A stretch of DNA of 64,000 bases from Rhizobium sp. SG_E_25_P2 (lineage in GTDB: Bacteria; Pseudomonadota; Alphaproteobacteria; Rhizobiales; Rhizobiaceae), in NCBI RefSeq assembly GCF_029892285.1, contig NZ_JARXVM010000001.1:620001-684000 (forward strand), written 5' to 3'. Below are positions 26,668 through 37,108 of the stretch, in pieces. The notes under the pieces are model-generated. The model did no database searches. It was given only the letters and a program-made list of their open reading frames with translations, and was not told the origin of the DNA. The position numbers were made by a program, and so were the translations under genes. Every line of letters starts with the position of its first letter. Positions within the stretch are counted from its first letter, which is position 1.

Positions 26668-27882
26668 ATGAAAATCACCGACGTCAAGACCTGGGTCGTA
26701 GGCAATCCGCCGCCGGGCGCGGGCGGACGCTATTTCATCTTCGTCAAGCTCGTCACCGACGGCAATGTCGTCGGTTATGGCGAGGCCTATAACGCCAATT
26801 TCGATCCGCATCTGACGGCGAAGCTGATCGAGGACGTCGCCGCGCGCTATCTCGTCGGCCGCGATCCGCACGATATCGAGACCTTCTTCCGCAACGCCTA
26901 TTCCTCCGGCTTTTCGCAACGGCCCGATCTCAGCATGATGGGCTGCGTCTCGGCGCTCGAAATGGCCTGCTGGGACATTATCGGCAAGGAAGCCGGCAAG
27001 CCGGTGCACAAGCTTCTCGGCGGCCGGGTGCATGAACGCATCCGCACCTATACCTATCTCTACCCGAAATCCGGCTCGGTCGTGCCGGCCGAGATCGAGG
27101 GCAAGAATGTCTATAACGATCCGGATATCGCCGCCGCGACCGCGCTGGAATATGTGAAGGAAGGCTTCACGGCGCTGAAATTCGATCCCGCCGGCCCCTA
27201 TACGATCTATGACGGCCACCAGCCTCGGCTTGTCGACATCGACCTCTCCGAACGCATGGTGAAAGCCGTGCGCGAGGCGGTGGGCACGAAGGCCGACATC
27301 CTGTTTGGCACGCATGGCCAGTTCACCGCCTCGGGCGCGCTGCGCATGGCCCGGGCGCTCGAAAAATACGACCCGCTGTGGTTCGAAGAGCCGGTGCCGC
27401 CTGACATGCCCGAAGTCATGGCGCAGGTGGCGCGCGGCACCTCCATTCCGGTGGCGACCGGCGAGCGGCTGACGACCAAATGGGAGTTTGCCCGGGTTAT
27501 CGAGCATCGCGCCGCCTCCATACTGCAGCCGAATCTCGGCCGATCCGGCGGCATTCTCGAAACCAAGAAGATCGCGGCCATGGCCGAGGCCTACCACATT
27601 CAGGTTGCGCCGCATTGCTATTGCGGCCCGATCGTCGCGGCCGCCAATATCCAGCTCGCGCTGACGCTGCCGAATTTCCTGATCCTCGAAGCGATCAAGA
27701 CCTTCGACGGCTTCCACGAGACGCTGCTCAAGAAGAAGATCGTGGTCGAAGAGGGCTATGTCATCCCCTCCAGCGAACCAGGTCTCGGCGTAGAGCTCGA
27801 TGAAGCGGTCTGCGACGCCCATCCCTGGAACGGCGCTCTGCTGCATCTCGGCATGGTCGGAACCTCGATCGATCTTTGCTGA
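26668..27882 (+). CDS. Mandelate racemase/muconate lactonizing enzyme family protein
   Basis: A 404-residue enolase-superfamily enzyme with the capping domain at the N-terminus (about residues 1-125) and a TIM barrel. Lys171 (LKFDPAG), Glu240/241 (WFEEPVPPD), Glu266 (GERLTT) and His316 (APHCYCG) are the expected functional positions. The first metal ligand, normally Asp on the third barrel strand, is replaced: the strand reads ILFGTHGQFT, with Gly214 where Asp is expected. I recall this GTHGQFT variant as a conserved subgroup, perhaps of sugar-acid dehydratases, but the reaction is not known to me. It stands alone, between ung and a GNAT gene. Confidence 0.85.
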   Translation: MKITDVKTWVVGNPPPGAGGRYFIFVKLVTDGNVVGYGEAYNANFDPHLTAKLIEDVAARYLVGRDPHDIETFFRNAYSSGFSQRPDLSMMGCVSALEMACWDIIGKEAGKPVHKLLGGRVHERIRTYTYLYPKSGSVVPAEIEGKNVYNDPDIAAATALEYVKEGFTALKFDPAGPYTIYDGHQPRLVDIDLSERMVKAVREAVGTKADILFGTHGQFTASGALRMARALEKYDPLWFEEPVPPDMPEVMAQVARGTSIPVATGERLTTKWEFARVIEHRAASILQPNLGRSGGILETKKIAAMAEAYHIQVAPHCYCGPIVAAANIQLALTLPNFLILEAIKTFDGFHETLLKKKIVVEEGYVIPSSEPGLGVELDEAVCDAHPWNGALLHLGMVGTSIDLC

Positions 27883-27939
27883 TCGGGCGCTTGCGGATCG
27901 TTTGCGTGGGGATTAGACCGGTCCCAAAAGGGACACGAT

Positions 27940-28392
27940 ATGACCGAGCCGACGATCCGCACCGCCACAGCCACAGACGAAGCCGCCTGGAGACAGCTCT
28001 GGGCGGGCTATCTCGCTTTCTATAACGTCGATCTCGCGCCTGAGGTCACCGACAGCACCTGGCGGCGCATTCTCGATCCGGGCTCGCCTGTGTCGATGCG
28101 TCTGGCCTTTGTCGATGGCGAGGCGGCCGGTTTCGCCATCCACCTGCATCACCCCTCCACCTGGGTGGCGAACGAGGACTGCTATCTCGAAGATCTCTAT
28201 CTCGACGCCCGTTTTCGGGGCCGCGGCGTCGGCCGGGCGCTGATCGACGACCTGATCGGCATCTGCAAGGACAAGGGCTGGGCGCGGCTCTACTGGCATA
28301 CGGATGAAGGCAACGCCACCGCCCGCAAGCTCTATGACTCCTATGTCAAGACCGATGGCCATGTGCGCTACCGCATGCGGATCAGCGCATGA
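27940..28392 (+). CDS. GNAT-family N-acetyltransferase (copy 2)
   Basis: A 150-residue acetyltransferase with the acetyl-CoA loop DARFRGRGVGRALIDDL and the shared YLEDLYL and ARKLYDSYVK segments. It is a close paralogue of the copy at 25361-25804, about 2.1 kb away, which suggests an old duplication with genes since inserted between. Its stop overlaps the start of the exonuclease gene by 4 bp (ATGA), implying co-translation. Substrate unknown. Confidence 0.9.
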   Translation: MTEPTIRTATATDEAAWRQLWAGYLAFYNVDLAPEVTDSTWRRILDPGSPVSMRLAFVDGEAAGFAIHLHHPSTWVANEDCYLEDLYLDARFRGRGVGRALIDDLIGICKDKGWARLYWHTDEGNATARKLYDSYVKTDGHVRYRMRISA

Positions 28393-29009
28393 GCCGGCTG
28401 CTATTCGTCGATACGGAAACCACGGGTCTCACCTATGACGACCGGGTGATCACGCTCGGCATGGTCGCGCTTGACCTGGACGCGCTCAATGACGGGCGCG
28501 ACGCGGTTCAACTCAGCCATCTGATCTTTAACCCCGGCCGGCCCAGCAATCCCTTTGCCGCCGCCGTGCATGGCTATCAGGACTGGGTGCTGACGAGCCA
28601 GCCGCGTTTCGTCGTCCATGCCGAAGAGATTCTTCCCGCCTTCACCGAAGCGGATGCAGTGCTCGCCCACAATGCAGCCTTCGACGAGCGCTTCCTCAGA
28701 ACGGAATTTCGGATGGCAGGGTTTGAGCTGCCGTCGTCACGCTTCGACTGCACGCTCAAGGCCTATAAGCGCAAACATCAGCGGCCGGGCGGGCTCGACA
28801 AGGTTCTGGAGCATATGGGCCTCTCCGCCCGCGGCAAGCAGCACGGCGCGCTCGAGGACGCCTGGTTCTGCATGCTGGCCTGGCTGTGGCTCAACGATCT
28901 CGAAGCCCCAGCCGCGCCAGCAGCACTGGCGCATCCGCCAAGCAATTGGGTGGAGCCGGGCCTGCCGCCGATCCGCGGCGCCCGCAAACCGCTCGTCGCT
29001 CGCTACTGA
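28389..29009 (+). CDS. 3'-5' exonuclease, DnaQ-like (DEDD family)
   Basis: A 206-residue exonuclease-fold protein. Exo I is FVDTETTGLTYDD, Exo II is LAHNAAFDERFL and Exo III is HGALEDAWFCM, with the acidic residues in place. The C-terminal 40 residues are proline/alanine-rich and not conserved. DNA polymerase III epsilon, RNase T and various nucleotide-processing exonucleases share this fold; a repair or RNA-trimming role is open. It is coupled to the preceding GNAT gene by a 4-bp overlap and overlaps the convergent LysR gene by 7 bp. Confidence 0.88.
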   Translation: MSRLLFVDTETTGLTYDDRVITLGMVALDLDALNDGRDAVQLSHLIFNPGRPSNPFAAAVHGYQDWVLTSQPRFVVHAEEILPAFTEADAVLAHNAAFDERFLRTEFRMAGFELPSSRFDCTLKAYKRKHQRPGGLDKVLEHMGLSARGKQHGALEDAWFCMLAWLWLNDLEAPAAPAALAHPPSNWVEPGLPPIRGARKPLVARY

Positions 29010-29890
29010 AACTTGAAAAAATCGACGAAGGCCCGGAGCGCCGGGCGCATCTGCCGGCGGCTGGGATAATAGATGTAGAAGCCATCAAAGGGCGGGCACC
29101 AGTCTTCCAGCACCCGGATGAGGCGGCCATTGGCGACGTAGTCGTCGACGCGGGCGTCGAAAAGCTGGGCGAGGCCCGCGCCGGCAAGGCATGCGACAAG
29201 AATGAGCCGATCCTCGGGCAGGATCAGCGGACCCGATATATCGGCAGCCAGCGTCTTGCCGTCCTTTTCGAACTCCCAGCGATAGATCGAGCCGCTCGAA
29301 AAGCGGCGGCGGATGCAGCGGTGGTCGAGCAAATCGCGGGGATGCCTGGGCAGCGGCCGATCCTGAAAATAAGAGGGCGCAGCGACCACCGAAGCACGCC
29401 AGAGCGGGCTTGCCCTGACAGCAATCATATCGGCTTCGAGATGTTCTCCCAATCTGAGACCCGCGTCGAACCCCTGAGCGACGATGTCTTCGAACTGGTC
29501 GCGCGCGACAATCTCCAGCTCAATCTCGGGGTAAAGCGCGATGAAGTCTCCAAGGCGCGGGGCGACCAGATGCTCGCAGGCCAGTCTAGGCATGGTGATG
29601 CGCAAGGGGCCGGCCGGACGATCGCGGTTTTCGACGAGCGCATCAAGCGCCGCGCCGATCTCGCCCAGCGCCGGCTTGAGCGATTCCAGCAGCCGCCGCC
29701 CCTCTTCAGTGGGCGCGACGCTCCGGGTCGTGCGGGCGAGAAGCCGGATGCCGAGGCTCTCCTCCAGCGCCAATACCGCATGGCTGACGGCAGAGGGGGC
29801 CACACCGAGTTCACGGGCGGCGCGGCGAAAGCCGCCGCCTTCGGCGACGGCGGCTAGAACAGCGAGTTGTGAGAGCTGGATCCGGTTCAT
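29003..29890 (-). CDS. LysR-family transcriptional regulator
   Basis: A 295-residue regulator. The helix-turn-helix covers about residues 5-60 (QLAVLAAVAEGGGFRRAARE, then APSAVSHAVLALEE). The effector domain follows from about residue 90. The sequence resembles the group that regulates oxidoreductases. It is transcribed away from the aldo-keto reductase gene with 104 bp between starts, so the reductase is its probable target. Confidence 0.92.
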   Translation of the reverse strand: MNRIQLSQLAVLAAVAEGGGFRRAARELGVAPSAVSHAVLALEESLGIRLLARTTRSVAPTEEGRRLLESLKPALGEIGAALDALVENRDRPAGPLRITMPRLACEHLVAPRLGDFIALYPEIELEIVARDQFEDIVAQGFDAGLRLGEHLEADMIAVRASPLWRASVVAAPSYFQDRPLPRHPRDLLDHRCIRRRFSSGSIYRWEFEKDGKTLAADISGPLILPEDRLILVACLAGAGLAQLFDARVDDYVANGRLIRVLEDWCPPFDGFYIYYPSRRQMRPALRAFVDFFKFQ

Positions 29891-29898
29891 TGATCTAA

Positions 29899-30993
<1,095 letters not shown>

Positions 30994-31003
30994 GCGCAGC
31001 GCT

Positions 31004-31873
31004 TTACCGAGAGGCCGTGAGCGCCCGGCGCCATGCCATCGGCGTGGCGCCGGTGATGGTCTTGAACATTCGGTTGAGATGGCTCTGGCTGCTGAAGCCG
31101 CAAGCGGGCGCGATCTGGGCGATCGGATCTGAGCCGGCCAACATCCGCTTCGCCCTGGCAATGCGCCGATTGAGGATGAAAACGTGGGGCGAAACTCCGC
31201 ATGTCATCCGAAACATGCGTTGCAGATGGAACTCGCTGAGACCCGCGACGCAGCCGAGATCGCGAAGGGTGATGGAATCGGCGAGCGAAGCTTCGATGTA
31301 GTCGAGCAGCCTCCGCCTGATATTGGGCGACAGGCCGCCCTTCAAGGTGACAGATGATTGGCCGCCATAATGCGGATTGGCGAACAGTTGGCCGACAGCC
31401 TCGGCGATCGCTGCATCTGCTCGCAACAGGTCGCCCGAAATCGTGGCGCGGGCCACCTCGACAAGGGCTTCGGACAGGCAGGGAACGCTGGCGAATGTCG
31501 CCTCCGGCAGCTGCATCAACCGGGCGTCGCGATCGAAGGTCTCGGCAAACAGCCGGCGCAGCTCCACATCCGACACATAGAGATGCACGAATTCGAACTG
31601 ATCCGTGATCTCCCATTCCGACGACGCCCCCTGCGGCATGAGGCATAACGCCCCCGGCCAACCGGCGATAGAGCCAGCGTCGAGCCGGCGGGTGCCGGCG
31701 CCGCCCTGCAGATAGCAACTGAATGTATGACCATCCGGGCGTTCGTAGCGCATCCGGTCATGACTGTTTCGCCAGATCGCGCTTGCCCTGCCCCCGCCAA
31801 GGTCGAGAACCTCAAGGCGCTCGGCGCGCGTCGAGGCGGACAGTGTGTCAAAAACGGATATAGTCTGCAGCAT
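31004..31873 (-). CDS. AraC-family transcriptional regulator
   Basis: A 289-residue regulator with the DNA-binding domain at the C-terminus: two helix-turn-helix units (SITLRDLGCVAGLSEFHLQR and IAQIAPACGFSSQSHLNRMF). The N-terminal about 180 residues form a variable sensing domain. It is convergent with the aldo-keto reductase and divergent from the EamA transporter gene, 168 bp away, which it may control. Confidence 0.92.
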   Translation of the reverse strand: MLQTISVFDTLSASTRAERLEVLDLGGGRASAIWRNSHDRMRYERPDGHTFSCYLQGGAGTRRLDAGSIAGWPGALCLMPQGASSEWEITDQFEFVHLYVSDVELRRLFAETFDRDARLMQLPEATFASVPCLSEALVEVARATISGDLLRADAAIAEAVGQLFANPHYGGQSSVTLKGGLSPNIRRRLLDYIEASLADSITLRDLGCVAGLSEFHLQRMFRMTCGVSPHVFILNRRIARAKRMLAGSDPIAQIAPACGFSSQSHLNRMFKTITGATPMAWRRALTASR

Positions 31874-32041
31874 GGCCCAGCTCTGGAAACAATGCCGCTA
31901 TTCTAGCGCAATGACCGCGAACCGCCATGGACAAACTGGTCCCAAATCAGCGCGCAGCCGATTTCACCGCAAGATCCTGCAAGAAGCGGCAGACCACGGC
32001 CGGCATTGTCTCTCGCATAAACGCAAAGATCCGGAGTGACC

Positions 32042-32944
32042 GTGACCAATTTCCTGCTGTTTTCATCCACCGTGCTGATCTGGGGCACCACCTGGATCGC
32101 CATATCGCTGCAGATCGGACCCGTACCGGTGTTAGTGTCGGTGTTTTATCGGTTTGCGCTCGCGGCGCTGATCCTGGTCGGCTTTCTCCTGATCACCGGG
32201 AAGATGAAAGCGCCGCCTCTGAGGCAGCAACCCTACATCCTGATCCAGGCGCTGTCGCTGTTTTGCTGCAATTTCCTGTGCTTCTATCACGCGGCGGCCT
32301 ATGTGCCGTCAGGACTGATCTCCGTCGTCTTCTCGCTTGCCACGATCTACAATGCGGTCAATGCGAGGATCTTCTTTGGCGACAGCATCCACCCGCGCAC
32401 GCTTCTCGCTGCCGCCCTTGGGGCCGTTGGGCTGTGCCTGCTGTTCGGTCCGGACATCGTCGTCGCGGTGAAACCGGAGAGCTGGAAAGGCATCGGCCTC
32501 TCTGCTCTGGGCACGCTGTTCTTTTCGTTCGGCAACATGGCCTCTCGCCGCAACAGCGCCGCCGGCATCAAACCCGTCATCGCCAATGCCTGGGGCATGA
32601 CCTATGGCTCGATTGCGCTGCTTCTGCTGATCGCCGTCACGGGCGCGCCGATGGTTGCGCCGACCGACATGACCTATCTCGCGGCGCTTTTCTATCTCGC
32701 CGCTATTGGCTCCGTGGTCGCCTTCACCACATATCTGACCCTGGTGTCGCGGATCGGTTCACAGAAAGCCGCCTACGCCACCGTGCTGTTTCCGGTCGTG
32801 GCGCTCAGCCTGTCGAGCATTTACGAAGACTATCACTGGACGCCCATGGGGGTAGCAGGCCTGCTGCTGACGCTTGCCGGAAATGTCGTGATGTTCGCGC
32901 GTCTTCCGGAGCGGTTGAGGCCAACGGCCAAGGCCTTGTCATAA
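32042..32944 (+). CDS. EamA/DMT-family transporter
   Basis: A 300-residue inner-membrane protein with ten predicted hydrophobic segments arranged as two EamA repeats (first WGTTWIAI near the N-terminus, second AWGMTYGSIALLLL in the middle). This is typical of drug/metabolite exporters. There are two GTG codons, at 32036 and 32042; GGAG at 32033-32036 favours 32042. The substrate is unknown. It is divergent from an AraC regulator and convergent with pheT, separated from it by a hairpin. Confidence 0.9.
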   Translation: MTNFLLFSSTVLIWGTTWIAISLQIGPVPVLVSVFYRFALAALILVGFLLITGKMKAPPLRQQPYILIQALSLFCCNFLCFYHAAAYVPSGLISVVFSLATIYNAVNARIFFGDSIHPRTLLAAALGAVGLCLLFGPDIVVAVKPESWKGIGLSALGTLFFSFGNMASRRNSAAGIKPVIANAWGMTYGSIALLLLIAVTGAPMVAPTDMTYLAALFYLAAIGSVVAFTTYLTLVSRIGSQKAAYATVLFPVVALSLSSIYEDYHWTPMGVAGLLLTLAGNVVMFARLPERLRPTAKALS

Positions 32945-32950
32945 ACGAAG

Positions 32951-32974
32951 AAAGGGGCGGAAAACCGCCCCTTT
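32951..32974. terminator. Bidirectional hairpin terminator between EamA gene and pheT
   Basis: AAAGGGGCGG (32951-32960) and CCGCCCCTTT (32965-32974) form a perfect 10-bp stem with an AAAA loop. It lies between two convergent genes. The U-tract is short in both directions, but the stem's own A/T end supplies three U residues either way. Confidence 0.75.
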
Positions 32975-32998
32975 GCCATGTCTGCACTTATGAGCCGC

Positions 32999-35428
32999 TC
33001 AGCCGCGCAGGCTGCCGCCGGTGTTCTTTTCGACATTGGCGACGATGCGCTGCGACAGCGCCTCGAAATCCTCGTCGGTCAGCGTCTTGTCGACCGGCTG
33101 GATCGACACTTCGATGGCGATCGACTTCTTAGCGTCGCCGAGGGACGCGCCTTCGAAGACGTCGAACACCGAGACGCCGGTGATCAACTTGCGATCGGCG
33201 CTCTGGGCGGCCTTCAAAATGGAGGCAGCGTCCACCGTCTTGTCGACGACGAAGGCATAGTCGCGCTTGACCGCCTGGAAGGGCGAGAGGCCGAGCACCG
33301 GCTTGGTGCGGGTGGCCTTTTTCTTGGGGTCCGGCAGCTTGTCGAGCGACAGTTCGAAGCCGCAAAGGGCGCCTGACACATCCATCGCTTCCAGCGTCTT
33401 GGGATGGAATTCGCCGAAATGGCCGATGACCAGTTTCGGACCCATCTTGATCGTGCCGGAGCGACCGGGATGGAACCAGGCGGGACCACCCTGTTCGATC
33501 TGCAGATTGGCGGTCGGGAAGCCACAGGCTTCGAGCACCGCCAGCGCATCGGCCTTGGCGTCGAACACATCGACACCCTTGCCGCCGCCCTTGTCCTTGT
33601 TGGACCACAGGCGACCGGCGCCATTCAGCGTGGCCGTGCCGCGACGAATGCCGGCGGCCATACGGCGCTGGCCCGAGGGCGTATCGTCCTCATAGGCGCC
33701 GGAGACTTCGAACACGGCCACATCGCCATAGCCCTTGTCGGCATTGCGCTGGGCTGCGGTCAGGAGGCCGGGCAGCAGCGACGGACGCATGTCCGACATA
33801 TCCGCCGCGATGGGGTTCTCAAGCTTCAGCGCAGGCGAACCGCCGCCGAACAGGGCAGCCTGCTCAGCCGGGATGAAGGACCAGGTGACGGCTTCCAGCA
33901 TGCCGCGGGTCGCGAGCGCCCGCTTGGCGAGGCGGGTGCGGATCTGCAGCGTGGTGAGGATGCGGGTGTTGACCTCGCTGAGCCGCGGCAATGGCTGCGG
34001 CTTGACCTCGTTGATGCCATGCATGCGCATGACCTCTTCAACGAGATCCGCCTTGCCGTCGACGTCAGGACGCCAGGAAGGCACGGACACGTTCACGGCT
34101 TCGCCCTCGCCTTCGACGCCGAAACCGAGACGGTCGAGAATGGCGAGGCTCTCCGTACGGCTCACCTCGATGCCGGTCAGGCGCTTGACCTCGCTGAGCG
34201 GGAAGGAGACCTGACGCGGCTGATAGCCCTCGTAGCCGACGATGCGGGCTTCCGCGGCTTCGCCGCCGCAAAGCTCCAGCACCAGTTGGGTGGCGCGATC
34301 AAGACCCGGAACCATATATTCAGGATCGACGCCGCGCTCGAAACGGTAGCGCGCATCGGTGATGATGCCGAGCGAGCGGCCGGTGCGGGCGATGTTGAGC
34401 GGGCTCCACAGCGCCGATTCGATCAGCACGTCGGTGGTGTTCTCGTCGCAGCCCGAAAGCTCGCCGCCCATCACGCCGGCGATCGATTCCACGCCGTTGT
34501 CGTCGGAGATGACGACATTGGCCGGCGTGAGCGTATATTCCTTGCCGTCGAGCGCCAGCACCTTTTCACCTTCCACGGCGCGGCGCACGGTCAGGCCGCC
34601 CTTGACCTTGGCGGCGTCGAAGACATGCAGCGGCCGGCCCTGATCGAAGGTCAGATAGTTGGTGACGTCGACCAGCGCATTGATGGGGCGCAGGCCGATG
34701 GCGCGCAGACGCTTCTGCATCCAGGCCGGGCTCGGGCCATTCTTGACGCCGCGCACAAGGCGCAGCGCGAAGCCGGGGCAGAGCGTCTTGTCTTCGCCAT
34801 CGAAAGCCAGCGTGACGTTGACAGGCGTGTCGCCCGAAATCGGCAGCTCAGGCGTCTTCGGAGCCTTGAGCGTTCCGAGACCCGAAGCGGCGAGATCGCG
34901 GGCAATGCCGTAAATGCTCGTGCAATCGGGACGGTTCGGCGTCAGATTGATCTCGATGACCGGATCGTCAATGCCGAAATAACTCGCGAAAGAAGCGCCG
35001 ACAGGGGCATCCTCGGGCAGATCGATGATGCCGTTATGGTCGTCGGAAATCTCCAACTCCTTTTCCGAGCACATCATGCCGTGGCTTTCGACCCCACGGA
35101 TATTGCCGACCGACAGCGTCACGTCGATGCCAGGCACATAGGTCCCCGGGGCGGCGAAAGCCCCGATCAGGCCGGCGCGGGCGTTGGGTGCGCCGCAGAC
35201 CACCTGCACGGGCTTGCCCGCGCCGGTGTCGACGGAGAGAACCTTGAGCTTGTCGGCCTGCGGATGCTTGTCCGCCGTGAGGATTTTGGCGATCACGAAG
35301 GGCTTGAAAGAGGCCTTGTCGTCGACGCTTTCGACTTCGAGGCCGATCAGTGTCAGCCGCTCGCAGATGGCGTCGAGCGAGGCGTCGGTTTCAAGGTGAT
35401 CCTTGAGCCAGGAGAGTGTGAATTTCAT
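32999..35428 (-). CDS. pheT: Phenylalanyl-tRNA synthetase beta subunit
   Basis: An 809-residue subunit of the heterotetrameric enzyme that charges tRNA-Phe. Domains in order are a tRNA-binding OB fold (about residues 40-150, [20 protein letters not shown]), B3/B4 editing, B5, the catalytic-like core, and the C-terminal FDX-ACB anticodon-binding domain (about the last 95 residues: [20 protein letters not shown]). The length matches proteobacterial PheT. In most bacteria it directly follows pheS; here a DUF4160-DUF2442 pair lies between them, with 72 bp after DUF2442. Confidence 0.97.
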   Translation of the reverse strand: MKFTLSWLKDHLETDASLDAICERLTLIGLEVESVDDKASFKPFVIAKILTADKHPQADKLKVLSVDTGAGKPVQVVCGAPNARAGLIGAFAAPGTYVPGIDVTLSVGNIRGVESHGMMCSEKELEISDDHNGIIDLPEDAPVGASFASYFGIDDPVIEINLTPNRPDCTSIYGIARDLAASGLGTLKAPKTPELPISGDTPVNVTLAFDGEDKTLCPGFALRLVRGVKNGPSPAWMQKRLRAIGLRPINALVDVTNYLTFDQGRPLHVFDAAKVKGGLTVRRAVEGEKVLALDGKEYTLTPANVVISDDNGVESIAGVMGGELSGCDENTTDVLIESALWSPLNIARTGRSLGIITDARYRFERGVDPEYMVPGLDRATQLVLELCGGEAAEARIVGYEGYQPRQVSFPLSEVKRLTGIEVSRTESLAILDRLGFGVEGEGEAVNVSVPSWRPDVDGKADLVEEVMRMHGINEVKPQPLPRLSEVNTRILTTLQIRTRLAKRALATRGMLEAVTWSFIPAEQAALFGGGSPALKLENPIAADMSDMRPSLLPGLLTAAQRNADKGYGDVAVFEVSGAYEDDTPSGQRRMAAGIRRGTATLNGAGRLWSNKDKGGGKGVDVFDAKADALAVLEACGFPTANLQIEQGGPAWFHPGRSGTIKMGPKLVIGHFGEFHPKTLEAMDVSGALCGFELSLDKLPDPKKKATRTKPVLGLSPFQAVKRDYAFVVDKTVDAASILKAAQSADRKLITGVSVFDVFEGASLGDAKKSIAIEVSIQPVDKTLTDEDFEALSQRIVANVEKNTGGSLRG

Positions 35429-35500
35429 GGTCTTTTCTCAGTTTCCTATGCCATGCCCCGCAACGAGCCAGCCATTCAAATCTTTTAGTGTTCAGCCCGC

Positions 35501-35776
35501 TCAGGCAGCCTTTTCGGGCGCAGTGGCGCTCGGATATTTCCAGCCCGCCAGCATGCCGCGAACAGATAGATCTTCATCGAGGTCCGGCCAGTGAACGCCG
35601 TCCAACATCAACTCGACATTGTTTCGCTGAGACGGCGTCGCGCCATGAAGACTTGGATACCACCATAAGGGCGTGACGACTTCGCGTCCGTCCGCCAGTC
35701 GCACATGGAGGTTATGCAGATCGCACCAGGCTTCGACGGGGCGTTGATTGTCAGGATACGGATCTGAAGAATTCAT
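35501..35776 (-). CDS. DUF2442 domain protein (copy 2), inside pheS-pheT
   Basis: A 91-residue DUF2442 protein: LHNLHVRLADGREVVTPLWW at the core and LDGVHWPDLDEDLSVRGML towards the end. It lacks the long basic tail of copy 1 at 8986-9396. Its start overlaps the DUF4160 gene by 26 bp. Function is unknown. It lies in the pheS-pheT operon, so it is probably transcribed with the essential synthetase genes. Confidence 0.85.
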   Translation of the reverse strand: MNSSDPYPDNQRPVEAWCDLHNLHVRLADGREVVTPLWWYPSLHGATPSQRNNVELMLDGVHWPDLDEDLSVRGMLAGWKYPSATAPEKAA

Positions 35777-35993
35777 TCCAGGCCTCCATCATCTCTCGCC
35801 TGTGTTCATGGATTGCGTCGAGTATACGACGCTTCTCCGCGTTGTTTAAGCCCGACGCCTCCGCGAACTCGGCCGTAGCGAGCCAGACTTTCGCCTTGCC
35901 GCCATGACCGGTCACATGGATATGCGGCGGCTCATGCATATCCGAGCCGTAGAAGTGAAACCGATATCCATATTTGCGGAGAACGGTCGGCAT
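35751..35993 (-). CDS. DUF4160 domain protein (copy 2), inside pheS-pheT
   Basis: An 80-residue DUF4160 protein with the family pattern MPTVLRKYGYRFHFY, then HEPPHIHVTGHGG. The histidine-rich HEPPHIHV core could bind a metal or be catalytic. It starts 4 bp after the pheS stop codon and overlaps the DUF2442 gene by 26 bp, so pheS, DUF4160 and DUF2442 are translationally close. The pairing with DUF2442 repeats that at 8986-9589. Function unknown; small, tightly paired genes of this kind are candidates for toxin-antitoxin-like modules. Confidence 0.87.
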   Translation of the reverse strand: MPTVLRKYGYRFHFYGSDMHEPPHIHVTGHGGKAKVWLATAEFAEASGLNNAEKRRILDAIHEHRREMMEAWNEFFRSVS

Positions 35994-35997
35994 TTCA

Positions 35998-37080
35998 TCA
36001 CACGCTCAAACCGCCGAAAAGGGTCGGCAGGTCGAGCGGGCGGAAGCCGTAATGGTTCATCCACCTGACATCGGCGTTGAAGAAATCGCGCAGGTCCGGC
36101 ATGCCGTATTTCAGCATGGCGATGCGGTCGAGCCCCATGCCCCAGGCAAAACCCTGATATTCGTCGGGATCGAGGCCGCCGGCGCGCAGCACATTGGGAT
36201 GCACCATGCCGCAGCCGAGGATTTCCATCCAGTCATTGCCTTCGCCGAACTTCACCACGTCGCCCGAGCGATCGCACTGGATATCGACTTCGACCGACGG
36301 TTCGGTGAAGGGGAAGAAGGACGGGCGGAAGCGCATATTGACCGAGGGCACTTCGAAGAAGGCCTTGCAGAACTCTTCCAGCACCCAGCGCATATTGGCG
36401 ACATTGGCCGTCTTGTCGATCACCAGGCCTTCGACCTGATGGAACATCGGCGAATGGGTGGCGTCGGAATCCTGGCGATAGGTCTTGCCGGGAATGATAA
36501 TGCGGATCGGCGGCTTCTGCGTTTCCATCGTCCTGATCTGCACCGGCGACGTGTGGGTGCGCAGCACCTTGCGCTCGCCATTCGCGTCAGGCGGCAGGAA
36601 GAAGGTGTCGTGCATTTCGCGGGCGGGGTGGCCGACGGGGAAATTCAGCGCCGTGAAATTGTAGTGGTCGGTTTCAATATCCGGACCTTCGGCGATCGAG
36701 AAACCCATATCGCCGAAGATCGCGGTGATCTCGTCGATGATCTGGGTGATCGGATGGATGCGGCCGCGTTCGGCCGGAGACGAGCGAACCGGCAGCGTCA
36801 CGTCGACCGTTTCGCGGGCGAGGCGCTCATTGATCGCCTGGTCGCGCAGCAAGGTCTTGCGCTCGGTGATCGCGTTGGTCACCTCGGCCTTGATGACGTT
36901 GATCGCCGCGCCGCGCGTCTGGCGTTCTTCCGGGCTCATGGCGCCCAGCGTCTTCAGGAGTTCCGAGATCGAACCCTTCTTGCCAAGCGCATTGACGCGA
37001 ACGGCCTCGATCGCCGCTTCGTCCGCCGCGCCGGCGATTTCCTCGAGAATGGTGTGCTTCAACTGATCGAGATCGGACAT
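35998..37080 (-). CDS. pheS: Phenylalanyl-tRNA synthetase alpha subunit
   Basis: A 360-residue class II synthetase subunit. An N-terminal coiled-coil tRNA-binding region (about residues 1-90) is followed by the catalytic domain with [20 protein letters not shown] (motif 2 region), [19 protein letters not shown] and the motif 3 stretch [14 protein letters not shown]. The length matches other alphaproteobacterial PheS. It follows rplT after a leader that holds an intrinsic terminator and a short open frame (37109-37168), which suggests attenuation control. Confidence 0.97.
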   Translation of the reverse strand: MSDLDQLKHTILEEIAGAADEAAIEAVRVNALGKKGSISELLKTLGAMSPEERQTRGAAINVIKAEVTNAITERKTLLRDQAINERLARETVDVTLPVRSSPAERGRIHPITQIIDEITAIFGDMGFSIAEGPDIETDHYNFTALNFPVGHPAREMHDTFFLPPDANGERKVLRTHTSPVQIRTMETQKPPIRIIIPGKTYRQDSDATHSPMFHQVEGLVIDKTANVANMRWVLEEFCKAFFEVPSVNMRFRPSFFPFTEPSVEVDIQCDRSGDVVKFGEGNDWMEILGCGMVHPNVLRAGGLDPDEYQGFAWGMGLDRIAMLKYGMPDLRDFFNADVRWMNHYGFRPLDLPTLFGGLSV

Positions 37081-37108
37081 GTGTCGCTCGTAAGATTTGC
37101 GGATGATA

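Noticed and set aside
33404-35488. A 694-codon plus-strand open frame opposite pheT
   Set aside because: It lies entirely antisense to a textbook pheT gene. High GC content removes stop codons on the opposite strand; the translation is arginine/histidine-rich and like no protein.
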